Source: Pseudomonas synxantha (GTDB lineage Bacteria > Pseudomonadota > Gammaproteobacteria > Pseudomonadales > Pseudomonadaceae). From it: 64,000 nucleotides of DNA. Positions 8,002-17,694 of the stretch are shown in pieces. The stretch's first letter is position 1; each line of letters begins with the position of its first letter. The translations under genes were made by a program, and so were the position numbers. Location of the stretch: the NCBI RefSeq assembly GCF_900105675.1, contig NZ_LT629786.1, positions 2,232,001-2,296,000 on the forward strand. The letters are read 5' to 3'. The notes beneath the pieces are model-generated. The model was not told the origin of the DNA and did no database searches. It worked only from the letters and a program-made list of their open reading frames with translations.

Positions 8002-8130
8002 TTAGGTGTGAATATTCAATCTTTTTTTTGCGAACACGATTCAATGCATCGTACGAATAGGCACGGGCAAGGGCCGGCTATAAGCGCCGGTACGCGGCCT
8101 TGAGCCGTTGTTGAAGGATGGAATTCACGC

Positions 8131-8167
8131 AAAAAAAAACCGGCCCACAAGGAGCCGGCCAAAAAAA
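8131..8167 (-). terminator. Rho-independent terminator of the chemoreceptor gene
   Basis: On the minus strand, directly after the chemoreceptor stop, the sequence reads GGCCGGCTCC, a TTGT loop, then GGGCCGG followed by a run of ten T. A matching A/T run on the other side could make it work in both directions. Confidence 0.85.
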
Positions 8168-8175
8168 CGCCTGTG

Positions 8176-9789
8176 CTAAAGGCTGAACCGATCCACGGAC
8201 TGCGACAATTTACTCGCCAAACCGGCCAATTCATCAGTGGTCGAGGCGGTTTCACCAATAACGCGGCTGTTGTTTTGCGACATGCCGGCAATCATTTCCA
8301 CCTGATGGGCGATTTCGTTGCTGGCCAGGCTCTGTTCACTGATGGTGCGCGAAATATCGTTAACCAACTCGGTGGTATTCAAGGTGGCCTGAAGAATGTC
8401 GCGGATAGCTCGCTCCACCTCAGCGGTCACGGCCATGCCTTTGTCCACCTGGGAGACGCCCTCCTCCATGCTGGTCACCGCCTCACGGGTGTTTTGCTGG
8501 ATACGCCCGACCATGCTGGCAATTTCCTGGGTCGATGCGCTGGTGCGTCCCGCCAGGCTGCGCACCTCGTCGGCCACTACGGCAAAACCGCGCCCCTGCT
8601 CACCCGCACGGGCGGCCTCGATCGCGGCGTTCAAGGCAAGCAGGTTGGTCTGGTCAGCAATGCCTTTGATCACCTGGATAATGCTGTAGATGGCCTCGGA
8701 CTCCTTATCCAGCGTGCGGATGACCTGGGCCGACTGCTGCGCTGAACGGGCGATGCCGTCCATATCCTTGACCACCTGGTGAATGACACGGCCACCGTCC
8801 TTGGCCAGGGTTTCAGCCTGGTTGGCCATGTCGAGGGCGCGCCCGGCGTGGCGAGTGATTTCCTCGATGCTGGCGGTCATCTCACTTGCGGCCGCCGCCA
8901 TGGCGCTGGCAGCGCTACTTTGTTGCTGGCTGCTGTCGGCCACTTCATGGCAACCCTGGCTCAGGCGCTCGCTCATGCCATTGACGCCATGGGCGTTGCT
9001 GCGCACCACCTCGATCATGCCGCGCAGGTCGCGCTGCATGGTAGACAGACTGCTGATCAACAAGCCGGCTTCATCCTGGCGACGCGGCTCCACAATCGGC
9101 TCGCTCAGGTTGCCCCGGGCGATGCTCGCGGCGATGCGGCTGGCGGTTTGCAGTGGTCCCATGATGCTCAGGGTCACCCAGCGTCCTTGCGCGAGCAGTA
9201 GTAGCAGGCTGGCAATCAACACCACGCCGAGGGTCCAGTCGGCGTTGCGGATGGTCTGCCGGGTGCTGGTGCTGGTGCGTTGGGTATTGGTTTCGATCAG
9301 CTCGCTCAGCGTGGCCATTTGATCTTCCAGCTGACTGAACGCGGCATTGAAGGTACCCAGCTCGCCACGAGCCGTCTCGGGATTGCTCAGGGCCAGCGCG
9401 ACGATGCGCTCGCCCGCACTTATATAGGTGTCAAGGCTGGGTTTGATTTTTTCCAGGCTTGCCCTGATGTCGTCGTCCAGCGGCAGCTTGAAATTGTCCG
9501 CCAACACTTGGCGAAAGTGCTCGGCATGCTCTTTGAGTGAGGTGTTGACCTCGGCCGGGGTGCTGTTGCTTTTACCCAGGCCCACCAGCATGGCCGACAA
9601 CACATCGGCGCGCAGGGCGTCGTGCATCATGTCCGCTTCCATGTGATTACGCAGCACGGTCATGCTGACTTCACTGTCCTCAACCGCTGCCCCCATCCGG
9701 TTATTTCCCAGGTAACCGGCCACGCTCATGACCAACGCAGTGAGCAATCCGGTCGCAATCAACAACATCAAGCGCAATTTGATCGTCAT
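8176..9789 (-). CDS. Methyl-accepting chemotaxis protein
   Basis: A 537-residue inner-membrane chemoreceptor. Helix 1 is at about residues 6-27. A four-helix-bundle-type periplasmic ligand domain runs from about 30 to 185, helix 2 is at about 187-207, and a HAMP domain at about 208-262. The cytoplasmic signalling domain has the highly conserved hairpin tip IADQTNLLALNAAIEAARAG and GRGFAVVADEVRSLAGRT. There is no C-terminal CheR-docking pentapeptide. The ligand domain looks like a helical-bundle sensor of the TarH/4HB type, so the ligand cannot be predicted. It stands alone with its own terminator. Confidence 0.95.
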   Translation of the reverse strand: MTIKLRLMLLIATGLLTALVMSVAGYLGNNRMGAAVEDSEVSMTVLRNHMEADMMHDALRADVLSAMLVGLGKSNSTPAEVNTSLKEHAEHFRQVLADNFKLPLDDDIRASLEKIKPSLDTYISAGERIVALALSNPETARGELGTFNAAFSQLEDQMATLSELIETNTQRTSTSTRQTIRNADWTLGVVLIASLLLLLAQGRWVTLSIMGPLQTASRIAASIARGNLSEPIVEPRRQDEAGLLISSLSTMQRDLRGMIEVVRSNAHGVNGMSERLSQGCHEVADSSQQQSSAASAMAAAASEMTASIEEITRHAGRALDMANQAETLAKDGGRVIHQVVKDMDGIARSAQQSAQVIRTLDKESEAIYSIIQVIKGIADQTNLLALNAAIEAARAGEQGRGFAVVADEVRSLAGRTSASTQEIASMVGRIQQNTREAVTSMEEGVSQVDKGMAVTAEVERAIRDILQATLNTTELVNDISRTISEQSLASNEIAHQVEMIAGMSQNNSRVIGETASTTDELAGLASKLSQSVDRFSL

Positions 9790-9947
9790 GCTCGTATCCC
9801 CGTACCTGGACTGCCGGTTGGGAACCCAACCGCTTGACCGCCCCTGCTACCGTTATCGGCCAGAGTCTCTGGTTAGTGAAGCCTAAGTTTGCGGATTTGC
9901 ACCGATCCCTTAAGCTAACCGACCTTTGCTGCGCCCCGGATCTACCC

Positions 9948-11159
9948 ATGTCTCGAAGTATTGCCCACCTCGCCCTGCTGCTGGGCTTGATCACCGCTGT
10001 TGGCCCGTTTGCCATCGACATCTACCTGCCTGCGCTGCCGACCCTCGGCGCCAGCCTCCAGGCCTCGCCGGCCGCCGTGCAAATGAGCCTGACGGTGTTC
10101 TTCATGATCATCGGGGTGTGCCAGCTGTTCTACGGTCCGATCAGCGATGTATTCGGGCGCAAGTTGCCGATCTATGTGGGCCTGGTGATTTTTACCATCG
10201 GCAGTATCGGCTGCGCCCTCGCGCCGACCATCGAAGTGCTGATCGGCTTTCGTGCTGTGCAAGCATTCGGTGCCTGCGCGGGAATGGTGATCCCGCGGGC
10301 GATTGTGCGCGACCTGTACACCGGCCATGAAGCCGCGCGGCTGATGGCCTTGCTGATGCTGGTGATGAGTGTTTCGCCGATCCTCGCGCCCTTGGCCGGT
10401 AGCCTGGTGATTTCGATCTGGAGCTGGCGCGAAGTGTTTGCGGTGCTGGCGGTGGTGGCCGTGCTGTGCCTGGTGATGACCATCGTGCAACTGCCGGAAA
10501 CCCATCCAGCCGAGCGTCGCCTGGGCAAGACCCTGGGCAATGCGTTTGGCAGCTACGGAGCGCTGCTGCGCGATCCGGTATTCACAGGGTTGTCGGTGGT
10601 CTGCGGTTTCGGCCTCGCTACCTTCTTCGTCTTTATCGGCAGTGCGCCCTTCGTGTACATCGAGTATTTCGGCCTGACTCCGACGCAATTCAGCCTGTGC
10701 TTTGCCCTTAACGCGGCTTCATTCTTCGCCATGAGCCAGCTGACCGCACGCCTGAGCGCACGGTTCGGCCTGGCGCCACTGATCCGTTGGTCGGTGATGG
10801 GCGTAGCCGCGATCATGGCCCTGCTGGCGGCCACCACCCTATGGGGTGACAGCCTGGTCTTGATGATGGGGCTGCTGTTTACCGGGTTTGGCTGCCTCGG
10901 CCTGCTGCTACCGGCGGCTGGGGTGCTGTCGCTGGAAGATCATGGCGCAGTGGCAGGTTCTGCATCGGCGCTGCTGGGCGCCATCCAGATGGTCACTGCC
11001 GCCGTAGCGATGACCCTGGTGGGAATATTCGCCGACCATACCCCGGCGCCGATGTTGATTGGCATCGCGCTGTGTGCGCTCGCCGCAATGCTCACCACGC
11101 TGTGGACCTTACGCCGTTTGCCGGCGCACCTGGTCTCCAGCGACCCGCCCTCCTCCTGA
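9948..11159 (+). CDS. Bcr/CflA-family multidrug efflux MFS transporter
   Basis: A 403-residue inner-membrane drug/proton antiporter with about 12 helices, starting at ATG 9948 (MSRSIAHLALLLGLIT); sequence in frame upstream lacks transporter features. The DHA1 signature is clear: AIDIYLPALPTL in helix 1, the motif A-like loop YGPISDVFGRKLPIY, and the motif C-like stretch LMLVMSVSPILAPLAGS. Relatives export bicyclomycin, chloramphenicol or sulfonamides; the actual substrate here is not predictable. It is divergent from the chemoreceptor gene. Confidence 0.9.
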   Translation: MSRSIAHLALLLGLITAVGPFAIDIYLPALPTLGASLQASPAAVQMSLTVFFMIIGVCQLFYGPISDVFGRKLPIYVGLVIFTIGSIGCALAPTIEVLIGFRAVQAFGACAGMVIPRAIVRDLYTGHEAARLMALLMLVMSVSPILAPLAGSLVISIWSWREVFAVLAVVAVLCLVMTIVQLPETHPAERRLGKTLGNAFGSYGALLRDPVFTGLSVVCGFGLATFFVFIGSAPFVYIEYFGLTPTQFSLCFALNAASFFAMSQLTARLSARFGLAPLIRWSVMGVAAIMALLAATTLWGDSLVLMMGLLFTGFGCLGLLLPAAGVLSLEDHGAVAGSASALLGAIQMVTAAVAMTLVGIFADHTPAPMLIGIALCALAAMLTTLWTLRRLPAHLVSSDPPSS

Positions 11160-11265
11160 GGCTTGACGCCAACCATTCGTCGGGCCTTGCGGGCATCCAT
11201 TACAACTATCGCCGGCCACGTAATTACTAACTCCATAGCACCTTTGGAAACCTATGGAGACTGAA

Positions 11266-12123
11266 ATGACTGACTATCCACGCCCGCCTTTCGCCCCTCA
11301 AGCCCAAGCCGTGCCGGGTTCCCAGAAAAAAATGGATCCGTACCCCGACTGTGGCGAACAGAGCTACAAGGGCTCCGGCCGCCTGGCCAATAAAATTGCC
11401 CTCATCACTGGCGCCGACAGCGGCATTGGCCGCGCCGTTGCCATTGCCTTCGCCCGCGAAGGTGCCGATGTGGCCATTGCTTACCTGGATGAGCACGACG
11501 ACGCCAAGGAAACCGCGCGCTGGGTTGAAGAAGCCGGTCGCCAATGCCTGCTGCTGCCTGGCGATATCGCGCAAAAAGCCACTTGCCAGGCATTGGTGGA
11601 CAAGACCGTCGAACAGTTTGGGCGTATCGACATCCTGGTCAATAACGCCGCCTTCCAGATGACTCACGAAACCTTCGAAGAGATCGAGGATGAAGAATGG
11701 GTCAAGACCTTCGATATCAACATCACCGCGATGTTTCGCATCTGCAAGGCGGCCCTGCCCCATATGAAGGCCGGCAGTTCGATCATCAATACCAGCTCGG
11801 TCAATTCGGACATGCCCAAGCCAACACTGCTGGCCTACGCTGCCACCAAAGGCGCGATTGCCAACTTTACCGGTGGCTTGGCGCAGTTGCTGGGTGACAA
11901 GGGCATCCGCGTCAACAGCGTGGCGCCGGGCCCGATCTGGACGCCATTGATCGTCGCGACCATGACCGATGAGGACGTGAAAAACTTCGGCGGCGAAACC
12001 CCGCTGGGACGTCCAGGGCAGCCGGTGGAAGTGGCGCCGATCTATGTGTTGCTGGCTTCGGATGAGGCCAGCTATATCTCTGGATCACGCTATGCGGTGA
12101 CTGGCGGCAAGCCGATTCTCTGA
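11266..12123 (+). CDS. Short-chain dehydrogenase/reductase, YghA/YdaD-like
   Basis: A 285-residue NAD(P)-dependent SDR of the long-N-terminus type (MTDYPRPPFAPQAQAVPGSQ, then MDPYPDCGEQSYKGSGRL), which marks the YghA/YdaD stress-associated group. The Rossmann motif is TGADSGIG, the structural motif is NNAA, and the catalytic Ser and YxxxK are visible in NTSSVNSD and YAATK. A start at ATG 11254 four codons earlier is also possible. Substrate unknown; relatives are often induced by salt or general stress. A REP hairpin directly follows the gene. Confidence 0.88.
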   Translation: MTDYPRPPFAPQAQAVPGSQKKMDPYPDCGEQSYKGSGRLANKIALITGADSGIGRAVAIAFAREGADVAIAYLDEHDDAKETARWVEEAGRQCLLLPGDIAQKATCQALVDKTVEQFGRIDILVNNAAFQMTHETFEEIEDEEWVKTFDINITAMFRICKAALPHMKAGSSIINTSSVNSDMPKPTLLAYAATKGAIANFTGGLAQLLGDKGIRVNSVAPGPIWTPLIVATMTDEDVKNFGGETPLGRPGQPVEVAPIYVLLASDEASYISGSRYAVTGGKPIL

Positions 12124-12141
12124 GCCCTCTGAAAGACCAAT

Positions 12142-12235
12142 TGTGGGAGGGGGCTTGCCCCCGATAGCGGTGTGTCAGTCAGCTTATGTGTAGCTGGTCC
12201 ATCGCTAATCGGGAGCAAGCCCCCTCCCACATTTT
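12142..12235 (+). repeat. REPIN: paired inverted REP sequences
   Basis: TGTGGGAGGGGGCTTGCCCC begins the element, and its inverted partner (GAGCAAGCCCCCTCCCACA) ends it, about 90 bp in all, with a spacer containing GTGTGTCAGTCAGC. The same arms recur at 13305-13415, 32131, 46386 and 46817. It sits between the convergent SDR and integrase genes and may also act as a transcription stop. Confidence 0.85.
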
Positions 12236-12255
12236 GATCTTCATTGATCCTGAGG

Positions 12256-13170
12256 CTACAAATCAAACCGATCCACCGCCCGCCGCCGCTCGTTGTCGTC
12301 ACGCACGTCATAGCTGGCGGTGGTCTGGATATTGGTGTGATGCGCCAACTTCTGTGCAATCGACAAATCATGCTCTTCAATCACCCGCGTGATGAACGAG
12401 CGGCGGAAGTCATGGGGCATGATCTTCACCCCCACCTGGTCGCCGCGCTGGCGAGCGATGTAGTAAATCGCATGTTTGGTGATGCGTTCGCGGGTGATAT
12501 GGCTGCCCCGGCGAATCCGGTTGAACAGGAAGCTGTCGTCCTGTTCGCCTTCCTTGAGTTGCCCGCGACGAAATTCCAGCCAGGTCCGTAGTTTGGCAAA
12601 CGCCCAATCCGGCGCGTACTTGATCAGCTCCTTGTTGCCCTTGCCGATCACGCGCAGGCTGCGTTCGTCAAAATTGATCTGTGCCAGGTCAAGGTTGACC
12701 GACTCTGACTTGCGCATGCCCGAGCCATACAGCAAGCCGATCACTGCGGCGTCCCGCAGGCCCTGGGGGCGAGGGTCGGCTGCGCAGACCTCGAGCATCT
12801 CGCGGATCAACGTGCGACGCAGGTTACGGCCCTGGCCCAGGCGTGTGCCCGGTGCGGCCTTGACCGAGCGCATCTTCAACAGGTGGTCCTGGCTGATCAA
12901 GCTCATGCGCCACGCTTCGTTCATCACGCCGCGTACGGCATTGACATATAGCGACGAGGTATTCGGCGCGTAGCCGTCCTCGCGCAACGCCGCGACCAGG
13001 GCGATCACATGCTCGGGTTGCAGCAGGTGCCAGTCGATCTCTTCGAGGTTGATGTCCTCGAAGCCCAGGCGATCGGCGGCATCCTGCAGCACATAGCGCA
13101 TGGTCAGTTGGCTGGAAGGTGCCAGGCGGGTGAGATAGAGGGTCAGTGGGTTGCGGATAGACTCAGTCAA
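12256..13170 (-). CDS. Orphan tyrosine recombinase/integrase
   Basis: A 304-residue phage-integrase-type site-specific recombinase. An N-terminal SAM-like DNA-binding domain occupies roughly residues 1-110. The catalytic domain shows the first Arg in YGSGMRKSE, a beta-hairpin Lys region (VIGKGNKEL), the H-x-x-R box PHDFRRSF, the second His in HHTNIQTTASYD, and a nucleophile Tyr in that last motif, so all active-site residues seem present. Length is close to XerC/XerD, but the sequence is distinct and no attachment site or cargo genes are seen next to it. It lies 10 kb from dif. REPINs flank it on both sides. Confidence 0.9.
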   Translation of the reverse strand: MTESIRNPLTLYLTRLAPSSQLTMRYVLQDAADRLGFEDINLEEIDWHLLQPEHVIALVAALREDGYAPNTSSLYVNAVRGVMNEAWRMSLISQDHLLKMRSVKAAPGTRLGQGRNLRRTLIREMLEVCAADPRPQGLRDAAVIGLLYGSGMRKSESVNLDLAQINFDERSLRVIGKGNKELIKYAPDWAFAKLRTWLEFRRGQLKEGEQDDSFLFNRIRRGSHITRERITKHAIYYIARQRGDQVGVKIMPHDFRRSFITRVIEEHDLSIAQKLAHHTNIQTTASYDVRDDNERRRAVDRFDL

Positions 13171-13304
13171 GGTAGATCAGCCTTTGGATTAAATAAATCG
13201 TTCAACCTATTGATTAATCGATATATTTAGTGAATTGGCGAAGGCAAAGTCTAACCCATGATCGGCATGGCTATCTACACAACTTCTGGTACGCAACTGG
13301 ACTG

Positions 13305-13415
13305 TGTGGGAGGGGGCTTGCTCCCGGTAGATACCCATGCCCCGATGAGGGCGTGTCAGTGAATGCATCTGTGGCTGACCCGCCGCCATCGGGGGCAAGC
13401 CCCCTCCCACATTTT
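13305..13415 (+). repeat. REPIN: paired inverted REP sequences
   Basis: The left arm TGTGGGAGGGGGCTTGCTCC and the right arm GGGGGCAAGCCCCCTCCCAC face each other across a spacer with GGCGTGTCAGTGAATGC. It lies in the gap between the integrase and the exported protein at 13436, so the integrase gene is bracketed by two REPINs. Confidence 0.85.
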
Positions 13416-13435
13416 GAGCGGCGAATATCAGGGTA

Positions 13436-14248
13436 TCACGGCTCCGCGGCGTCCTCCTCGCCAGAAGCCTGAGGCTGGGCCATGGACTGACTCCAGTCGG
13501 CATCCTGCTGCTGCATCAGCGCGAACCAATGTTTGCGCATGAAGGTGAGGTAGCCGTCCGGCGCCTTGGCGAAGTCTTTCTCGTCGCCATAGCAGCCTGG
13601 CAGCGGCAGTTCGGTGCCCTGCTCCTTGTATTGGCTGACCAGCGCCTGCTGGGCCGCGACGCTGCAGTCGGTGGGCAATGGCATGCCGCGCAAGGCTCCG
13701 GCGTCTTCATCCCACCAACTGGCACCCACACGGTCGAGGCCTCGCAGGCGGTACTTCTCGGACTTGCCGACGTGCATGATCAGCTTGAATTCGTTAGGGC
13801 TGACATCACTGGTGCAGGTACGCGAATAGCCGACCGTGGCCTGGGTGTTGCCGTCGCCCAGCAGGTCGGTGACCTTGGTGGCGGCGCGGTCAAAGCGCAG
13901 CCCGGCGTCGAATTCGCAGTGCTGCACGTCGTCGTACAGCATCCACACACGCTTGGGCCGGTCGCCGCCCAGCAGGTACTGCGCCGCGTAGATGAAGGCC
14001 GACTGAGTACCATCGTCGTCCCGCTCGCTGACCTGTTCGGCAAGCACCAGCAGGTTTTTGCCCTGGCGGTCATCCCAGGTGTAGGCAGCGACCTGTTTAC
14101 CGCGTACTTCCACGCCTTCCGGCACCTGCTCGATGCTGGTCAGTGCGACGCCGTCATCGGCCCGCACACTGGTGACACAGGCCACCGTCATCAACAGTCC
14201 CATCAGCGCGGGCCGCAACTGGCCGCATAAAAGTTGCACGCTATTCAT
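13436..14248 (-). CDS. Exported protein of unknown function
   Basis: The product is 270 residues with a signal peptide (LRPALMGLLMTVACVTSVRA, cut near residue 31). The mature protein has a beta-rich region with YTWDDRQGKNLLVLAE and ERDDDGTQSAFIYAAQYLLG, then CEFDAGLRFDRAATKVTDLLGDG, and a C-terminal quarter rich in acidic residues. This pattern resembles a poorly characterised family annotated in databases near surface polysaccharide genes (the M949_RS01915 type), but that label says little about function. It is divergent from the arn operon and sits where arnB would be expected. Confidence 0.75.
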   Translation of the reverse strand: MNSVQLLCGQLRPALMGLLMTVACVTSVRADDGVALTSIEQVPEGVEVRGKQVAAYTWDDRQGKNLLVLAEQVSERDDDGTQSAFIYAAQYLLGGDRPKRVWMLYDDVQHCEFDAGLRFDRAATKVTDLLGDGNTQATVGYSRTCTSDVSPNEFKLIMHVGKSEKYRLRGLDRVGASWWDEDAGALRGMPLPTDCSVAAQQALVSQYKEQGTELPLPGCYGDEKDFAKAPDGYLTFMRKHWFALMQQQDADWSQSMAQPQASGEEDAAEP

Positions 14249-14659
14249 CCGAGTACCCTGGCAAGAGATGGCTTACTTTACCGGCACTTGAGCGCCAATG
14301 CAGAGAAGATTGTTGAATAAGCCTGATCGGTCGAGCCGTCGTGCCAAAATTGAACCAAACTCCCTGTCGGGCGCTCCCATCTTGCCCACGCCGCTGTACT
14401 TGTAATGCCTTAGTTACTTAGCTGAACCCTAGCTGTCTACCTGTCAAATAAACGAGTTTTTCATCCGCCTTTCATATTCGTTGCACATTTTTGCGCTTAA
14501 CCTTGTAGGCAGTACTTCAGAGCAATCCGCGGTTTGTCGACTAACCTGTTGATTACGCTTTATCTTTAGCGCCGCCTTGTAGTCTGCGGGCTGTAGTTTT
14601 GCCCAATAATTGCTGCTGTTTTCACGCGTCAAGTTGCTCCAGCCCGAGGTCATGAAACT
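14249..14659. other. 411-bp intergenic region upstream of the arn operon
   Basis: It is AT-richer than its surroundings and holds the arn promoter by position. I see no remnant of arnB in any frame and no convincing PmrA-type direct repeat (paired YTTAA boxes 11 bp apart). CTTAGTTACTTAG at 14411-14423 is a short direct repeat with the wrong spacing for that consensus. Confidence 0.5.
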
Positions 14660-15694
14660 TTGAAACCCTACCCTATTCATTGCGTGTCGATCGTTATCCC
14701 GGTCTACAACGAACAAGAGAGCCTGCCCGAATTGCTGCGTCGTACCACCGCAGCTTGCAAGCAACTGGCCTACGAATACGAAATCATCCTGGTAGATGAC
14801 GGTAGTCGCGACGATTCGGCCCAACTGCTCGAAGACGCCGCCGCTGAAGAAGGCAGCCATGTAGTAGCGGTGATCCTCAATCGCAACTACGGCCAGCACG
14901 CCGCGATCATGGCCGGCTTCGAGCAGTGCCGTGGAGACGTGGTGATTACCCTCGACGCTGACCTGCAGAACCCGCCCGAAGAAATCCCGCGCCTGGTGGA
15001 ACAAGCCGCCCTGGGCTACGACGTGGTCGCCACCGTGCGCAACAACCGCCAGGACTCCGCCTTCCGTCGCTGGCCGTCGCGGCTGATCAACCTCGCCGTG
15101 CAACGCTCTACCGGCGTGGCCATGACCGATTACGGCTGCATGTTGCGCGCCTACCGCCGCACCATCGTCGACGCCATGCTCGCCTGCCGTGAACGCAGCA
15201 CCTTTATCCCGATCCTGGCTAACGGCTTCGCCCGCCACACCACGGAAATCCTCGTGCATCATGCCGAGCGTGAACACGGCGAATCCAAATACAGCGCCAT
15301 GCGCCTGATCAGCCTGATGTTCGACTTGCTGACCTGCATGACCACCACGCCATTGCGCCTGCTGTCCATCGTTGGTTTCAGCCTGGCGGCCCTGGGTGTG
15401 TTGTTTGCCTTCGCACTGATCATCATGCGCCTGGCTTTCGGCGCCGACTGGGCCGGTGACGGCCTGTTCGTGCTGTTCGCCGTGCTGTTTGTGTTCACCG
15501 GCGGCCAGTTCATCGGCATGGGCCTGTTGGGTGAATACCTGGGCCGCATGTACAGCGATGTACGCGCCCGCCCACGCTTCTTTATTGAAAAAGTGCTGCG
15601 CAACCAGCCGGCAGCACCGGCTCCAGTCGTCGTGGTAGACGGCCTGGTGTCTTCCCATACTTCTACTTCTCCTTCCGATCAGGTCCAGTCATGA
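14660..15694 (+). CDS. arnC: Undecaprenyl-phosphate 4-deoxy-4-formamido-L-arabinose transferase
   Basis: ArnC moves 4-formamido-4-deoxy-L-arabinose from UDP onto undecaprenyl phosphate at the cytoplasmic face of the inner membrane. The 344-residue protein has a GT2 domain ([27 protein letters not shown], and a [14 protein letters not shown] metal-binding segment) and two C-terminal helices at about 225-300 with [18 protein letters not shown]. Start is TTG 14660, since no in-frame ATG precedes the conserved [10 protein letters not shown]; an ATG nine bases upstream is out of frame. Its stop overlaps the arnA start (ATGA). It is the first gene of the operon here. Confidence 0.95.
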   Translation: MKPYPIHCVSIVIPVYNEQESLPELLRRTTAACKQLAYEYEIILVDDGSRDDSAQLLEDAAAEEGSHVVAVILNRNYGQHAAIMAGFEQCRGDVVITLDADLQNPPEEIPRLVEQAALGYDVVATVRNNRQDSAFRRWPSRLINLAVQRSTGVAMTDYGCMLRAYRRTIVDAMLACRERSTFIPILANGFARHTTEILVHHAEREHGESKYSAMRLISLMFDLLTCMTTTPLRLLSIVGFSLAALGVLFAFALIIMRLAFGADWAGDGLFVLFAVLFVFTGGQFIGMGLLGEYLGRMYSDVRARPRFFIEKVLRNQPAAPAPVVVVDGLVSSHTSTSPSDQVQS

Positions 15695-17694
15695 GTTCAA
15701 AAGCTGTTGTCTTCGCTTACCACGATATTGGCTGTGCAGGCATTGAAGCCCTGCTCAGTGCGGGTTACGAAATTGCTGCCGTGTTCACCCATGCCGATGA
15801 CCCCAGGGAAAACAACTTCTACGGCTCCGTCGCCCAGCTCTGCGCACGCAATGGCATCCCGGTACACGCCCCGGAAGACGCCAACCACCCCCTGTGGATC
15901 GAACGCATCGCCAAGCTGAACCCGGAGTACATCTTCTCCTTCTACTACCGCAACCTGCTCAGCGAAGCGCTGTTGGCCACCGCCGGCAAAGGCGCGTTCA
16001 ACCTGCACGGCTCGTTGCTGCCCAAATACCGTGGCCGCGCACCGGCCAACTGGGTGCTGGTCAACGGCGAGACTGAAACTGGCGTCACCCTGCACCGCAT
16101 GGTCAAGCGTGCCGATGCCGGCGCCATCCTGGCCCAGCAGAAGATCAGCATCGAACGCACCGATACCGGCCTGAGCCTGCACGCCAAGCTGCGTGATGCC
16201 GCCGCTACTCTGCTGCGCGATGCGCTGCCACAACTGGCCCAGGGCAAGCTGGCTGAAACCGCCCAGGATGAAAGCCAAGCCACCTACTTCGGCCGCCGCA
16301 CCGCCGCCGATGGCAAGCTGGACTGGAAACAACCAGCCGAAACCCTGTTCAACCTGGTTCGCGCCGTGACCCAGCCGTACCCGGGCGCCTTTTGCGCCGT
16401 CGGCGAGCACAAGCTGATCGTCTGGCAAGCCGAGGTGGTCAAGGGCAACGAAGGCCTGGCGCCAGGTCGCGTGATCAGCGTCAGCCCGCTGCGTATTGCC
16501 TGCGGCGAAGACTCCCTGGTGATCCAGTTCGGCCAGCGCAATGAAAATGGCCTGTACCTGGCCGGCCCGGCCCTGGCCGATGAGCTGGGCCTGGTGGACG
16601 GTTCCGTACTGCGCGGCGCTGAGTCCGGGCGCAAGCCACGCCGTACCCGCGTGCTGATCCTGGGGGTAAACGGTTTCATCGGTAACCACCTGTCCGAGCG
16701 CCTGCTGCGCGACGACCGTTACGAGGTCTACGGCCTGGACATCGGCTCCGACGCCATCGAGCGCCTGCGCAGCCACCCCAACTTCCACTACGTTGAAGGC
16801 GATATCAGCATCCACTCGGAGTGGATCGAGTACCACATCAAGAAATGCGACGTGGTCCTGCCCCTTGTGGCCATCGCCACCCCGATTGAATACACCCGTA
16901 ATCCGCTGCGTGTGTTCGAGCTGGACTTCGAAGAAAACCTCAAGCTGGTGCGCTACTGCGTCAAGTACAACAAGCGTGTGATCTTCCCATCGACCTCCGA
17001 AGTCTATGGCATGTGCCAGGACCAGTACTTCGACGAAGACACCTCCAACCTGGTGGTCGGTCCGGTCAACAAGCAGCGCTGGATCTACTCGGTGTCCAAG
17101 CAACTGCTGGATCGCGTGATCTGGGCCTACGGCGACAAGGGCCTGAACTTCACCCTGTTCCGTCCCTTCAACTGGATGGGCCCGCGCCTGGACCGCCTGG
17201 ACTCGGCGCGTATCGGCAGCTCGCGCGCCATCACCCAGCTGATCCTCAACCTGGTGGAAGGCACGCCGATCCGCCTGTTCGACGGTGGTGAGCAAAAACG
17301 TTGCTTCACCGACATTGCCGACGGCATCGAAGCCCTGGCCCGCATCATCGATAACGACAACGATGCCTGCAACGGCCAGATCATCAACATCGGCAACCCG
17401 GAAAACGAAGCGAGCATTCGCCAATTGGGCGAAGAGCTGCTGCGTCAGTTCGAAGCCCACCCGCTGCGCCATAACTTCCCACCGTTTGCCGGTTTCCGCG
17501 ACGTGGAAAGCAAAGCGTTCTACGGCACCGGTTACCAGGACGTGGCGCATCGCAAGCCCAGCATCGAAAACGCCAAGCGCCTGCTGAACTGGGAGCCGAC
17601 CGTGCAGATGAGCGAAACCATCGGCAACACCCTGGATTTCTTCTTACGCGAGGCCATGCTCGAAATCGCCCAGTCTATTGACGAAGCCAAATAA
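15691..17694 (+). CDS. arnA: Bifunctional UDP-glucuronate decarboxylase / UDP-L-Ara4N formyltransferase
   Basis: A 667-residue two-domain enzyme of the L-Ara4N pathway. Residues 1-300 form the N10-formyltetrahydrofolate-dependent formyltransferase, with the active-site region [19 protein letters not shown]. Residues about 315-660 form the SDR-type UDP-glucuronate decarboxylase, with [14 protein letters not shown] for NAD binding, PSTSEVYGM and the [16 protein letters not shown] catalytic Tyr/Lys. The two activities flank the ArnB transamination step. Coupled to arnC and arnD by overlapping stop and start codons. Confidence 0.97.
   Translation: MSSKAVVFAYHDIGCAGIEALLSAGYEIAAVFTHADDPRENNFYGSVAQLCARNGIPVHAPEDANHPLWIERIAKLNPEYIFSFYYRNLLSEALLATAGKGAFNLHGSLLPKYRGRAPANWVLVNGETETGVTLHRMVKRADAGAILAQQKISIERTDTGLSLHAKLRDAAATLLRDALPQLAQGKLAETAQDESQATYFGRRTAADGKLDWKQPAETLFNLVRAVTQPYPGAFCAVGEHKLIVWQAEVVKGNEGLAPGRVISVSPLRIACGEDSLVIQFGQRNENGLYLAGPALADELGLVDGSVLRGAESGRKPRRTRVLILGVNGFIGNHLSERLLRDDRYEVYGLDIGSDAIERLRSHPNFHYVEGDISIHSEWIEYHIKKCDVVLPLVAIATPIEYTRNPLRVFELDFEENLKLVRYCVKYNKRVIFPSTSEVYGMCQDQYFDEDTSNLVVGPVNKQRWIYSVSKQLLDRVIWAYGDKGLNFTLFRPFNWMGPRLDRLDSARIGSSRAITQLILNLVEGTPIRLFDGGEQKRCFTDIADGIEALARIIDNDNDACNGQIINIGNPENEASIRQLGEELLRQFEAHPLRHNFPPFAGFRDVESKAFYGTGYQDVAHRKPSIENAKRLLNWEPTVQMSETIGNTLDFFLREAMLEIAQSIDEAK

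Noticed and set aside
14411..14423. CTTAGTTACTTAG considered as a PmrA box for the arn operon
   Set aside because: The half-sites are 8 bp apart rather than 11 and do not match YTTAA well.
14444..15658. Long antisense frame opposite arnC, and a similar 617-residue one opposite arnA (15697-17550)
   Set aside because: High-GC coding sequence opens the opposite strand; the products are His/Gln/Val-rich without motifs, while the + strand proteins are fully conserved enzymes.
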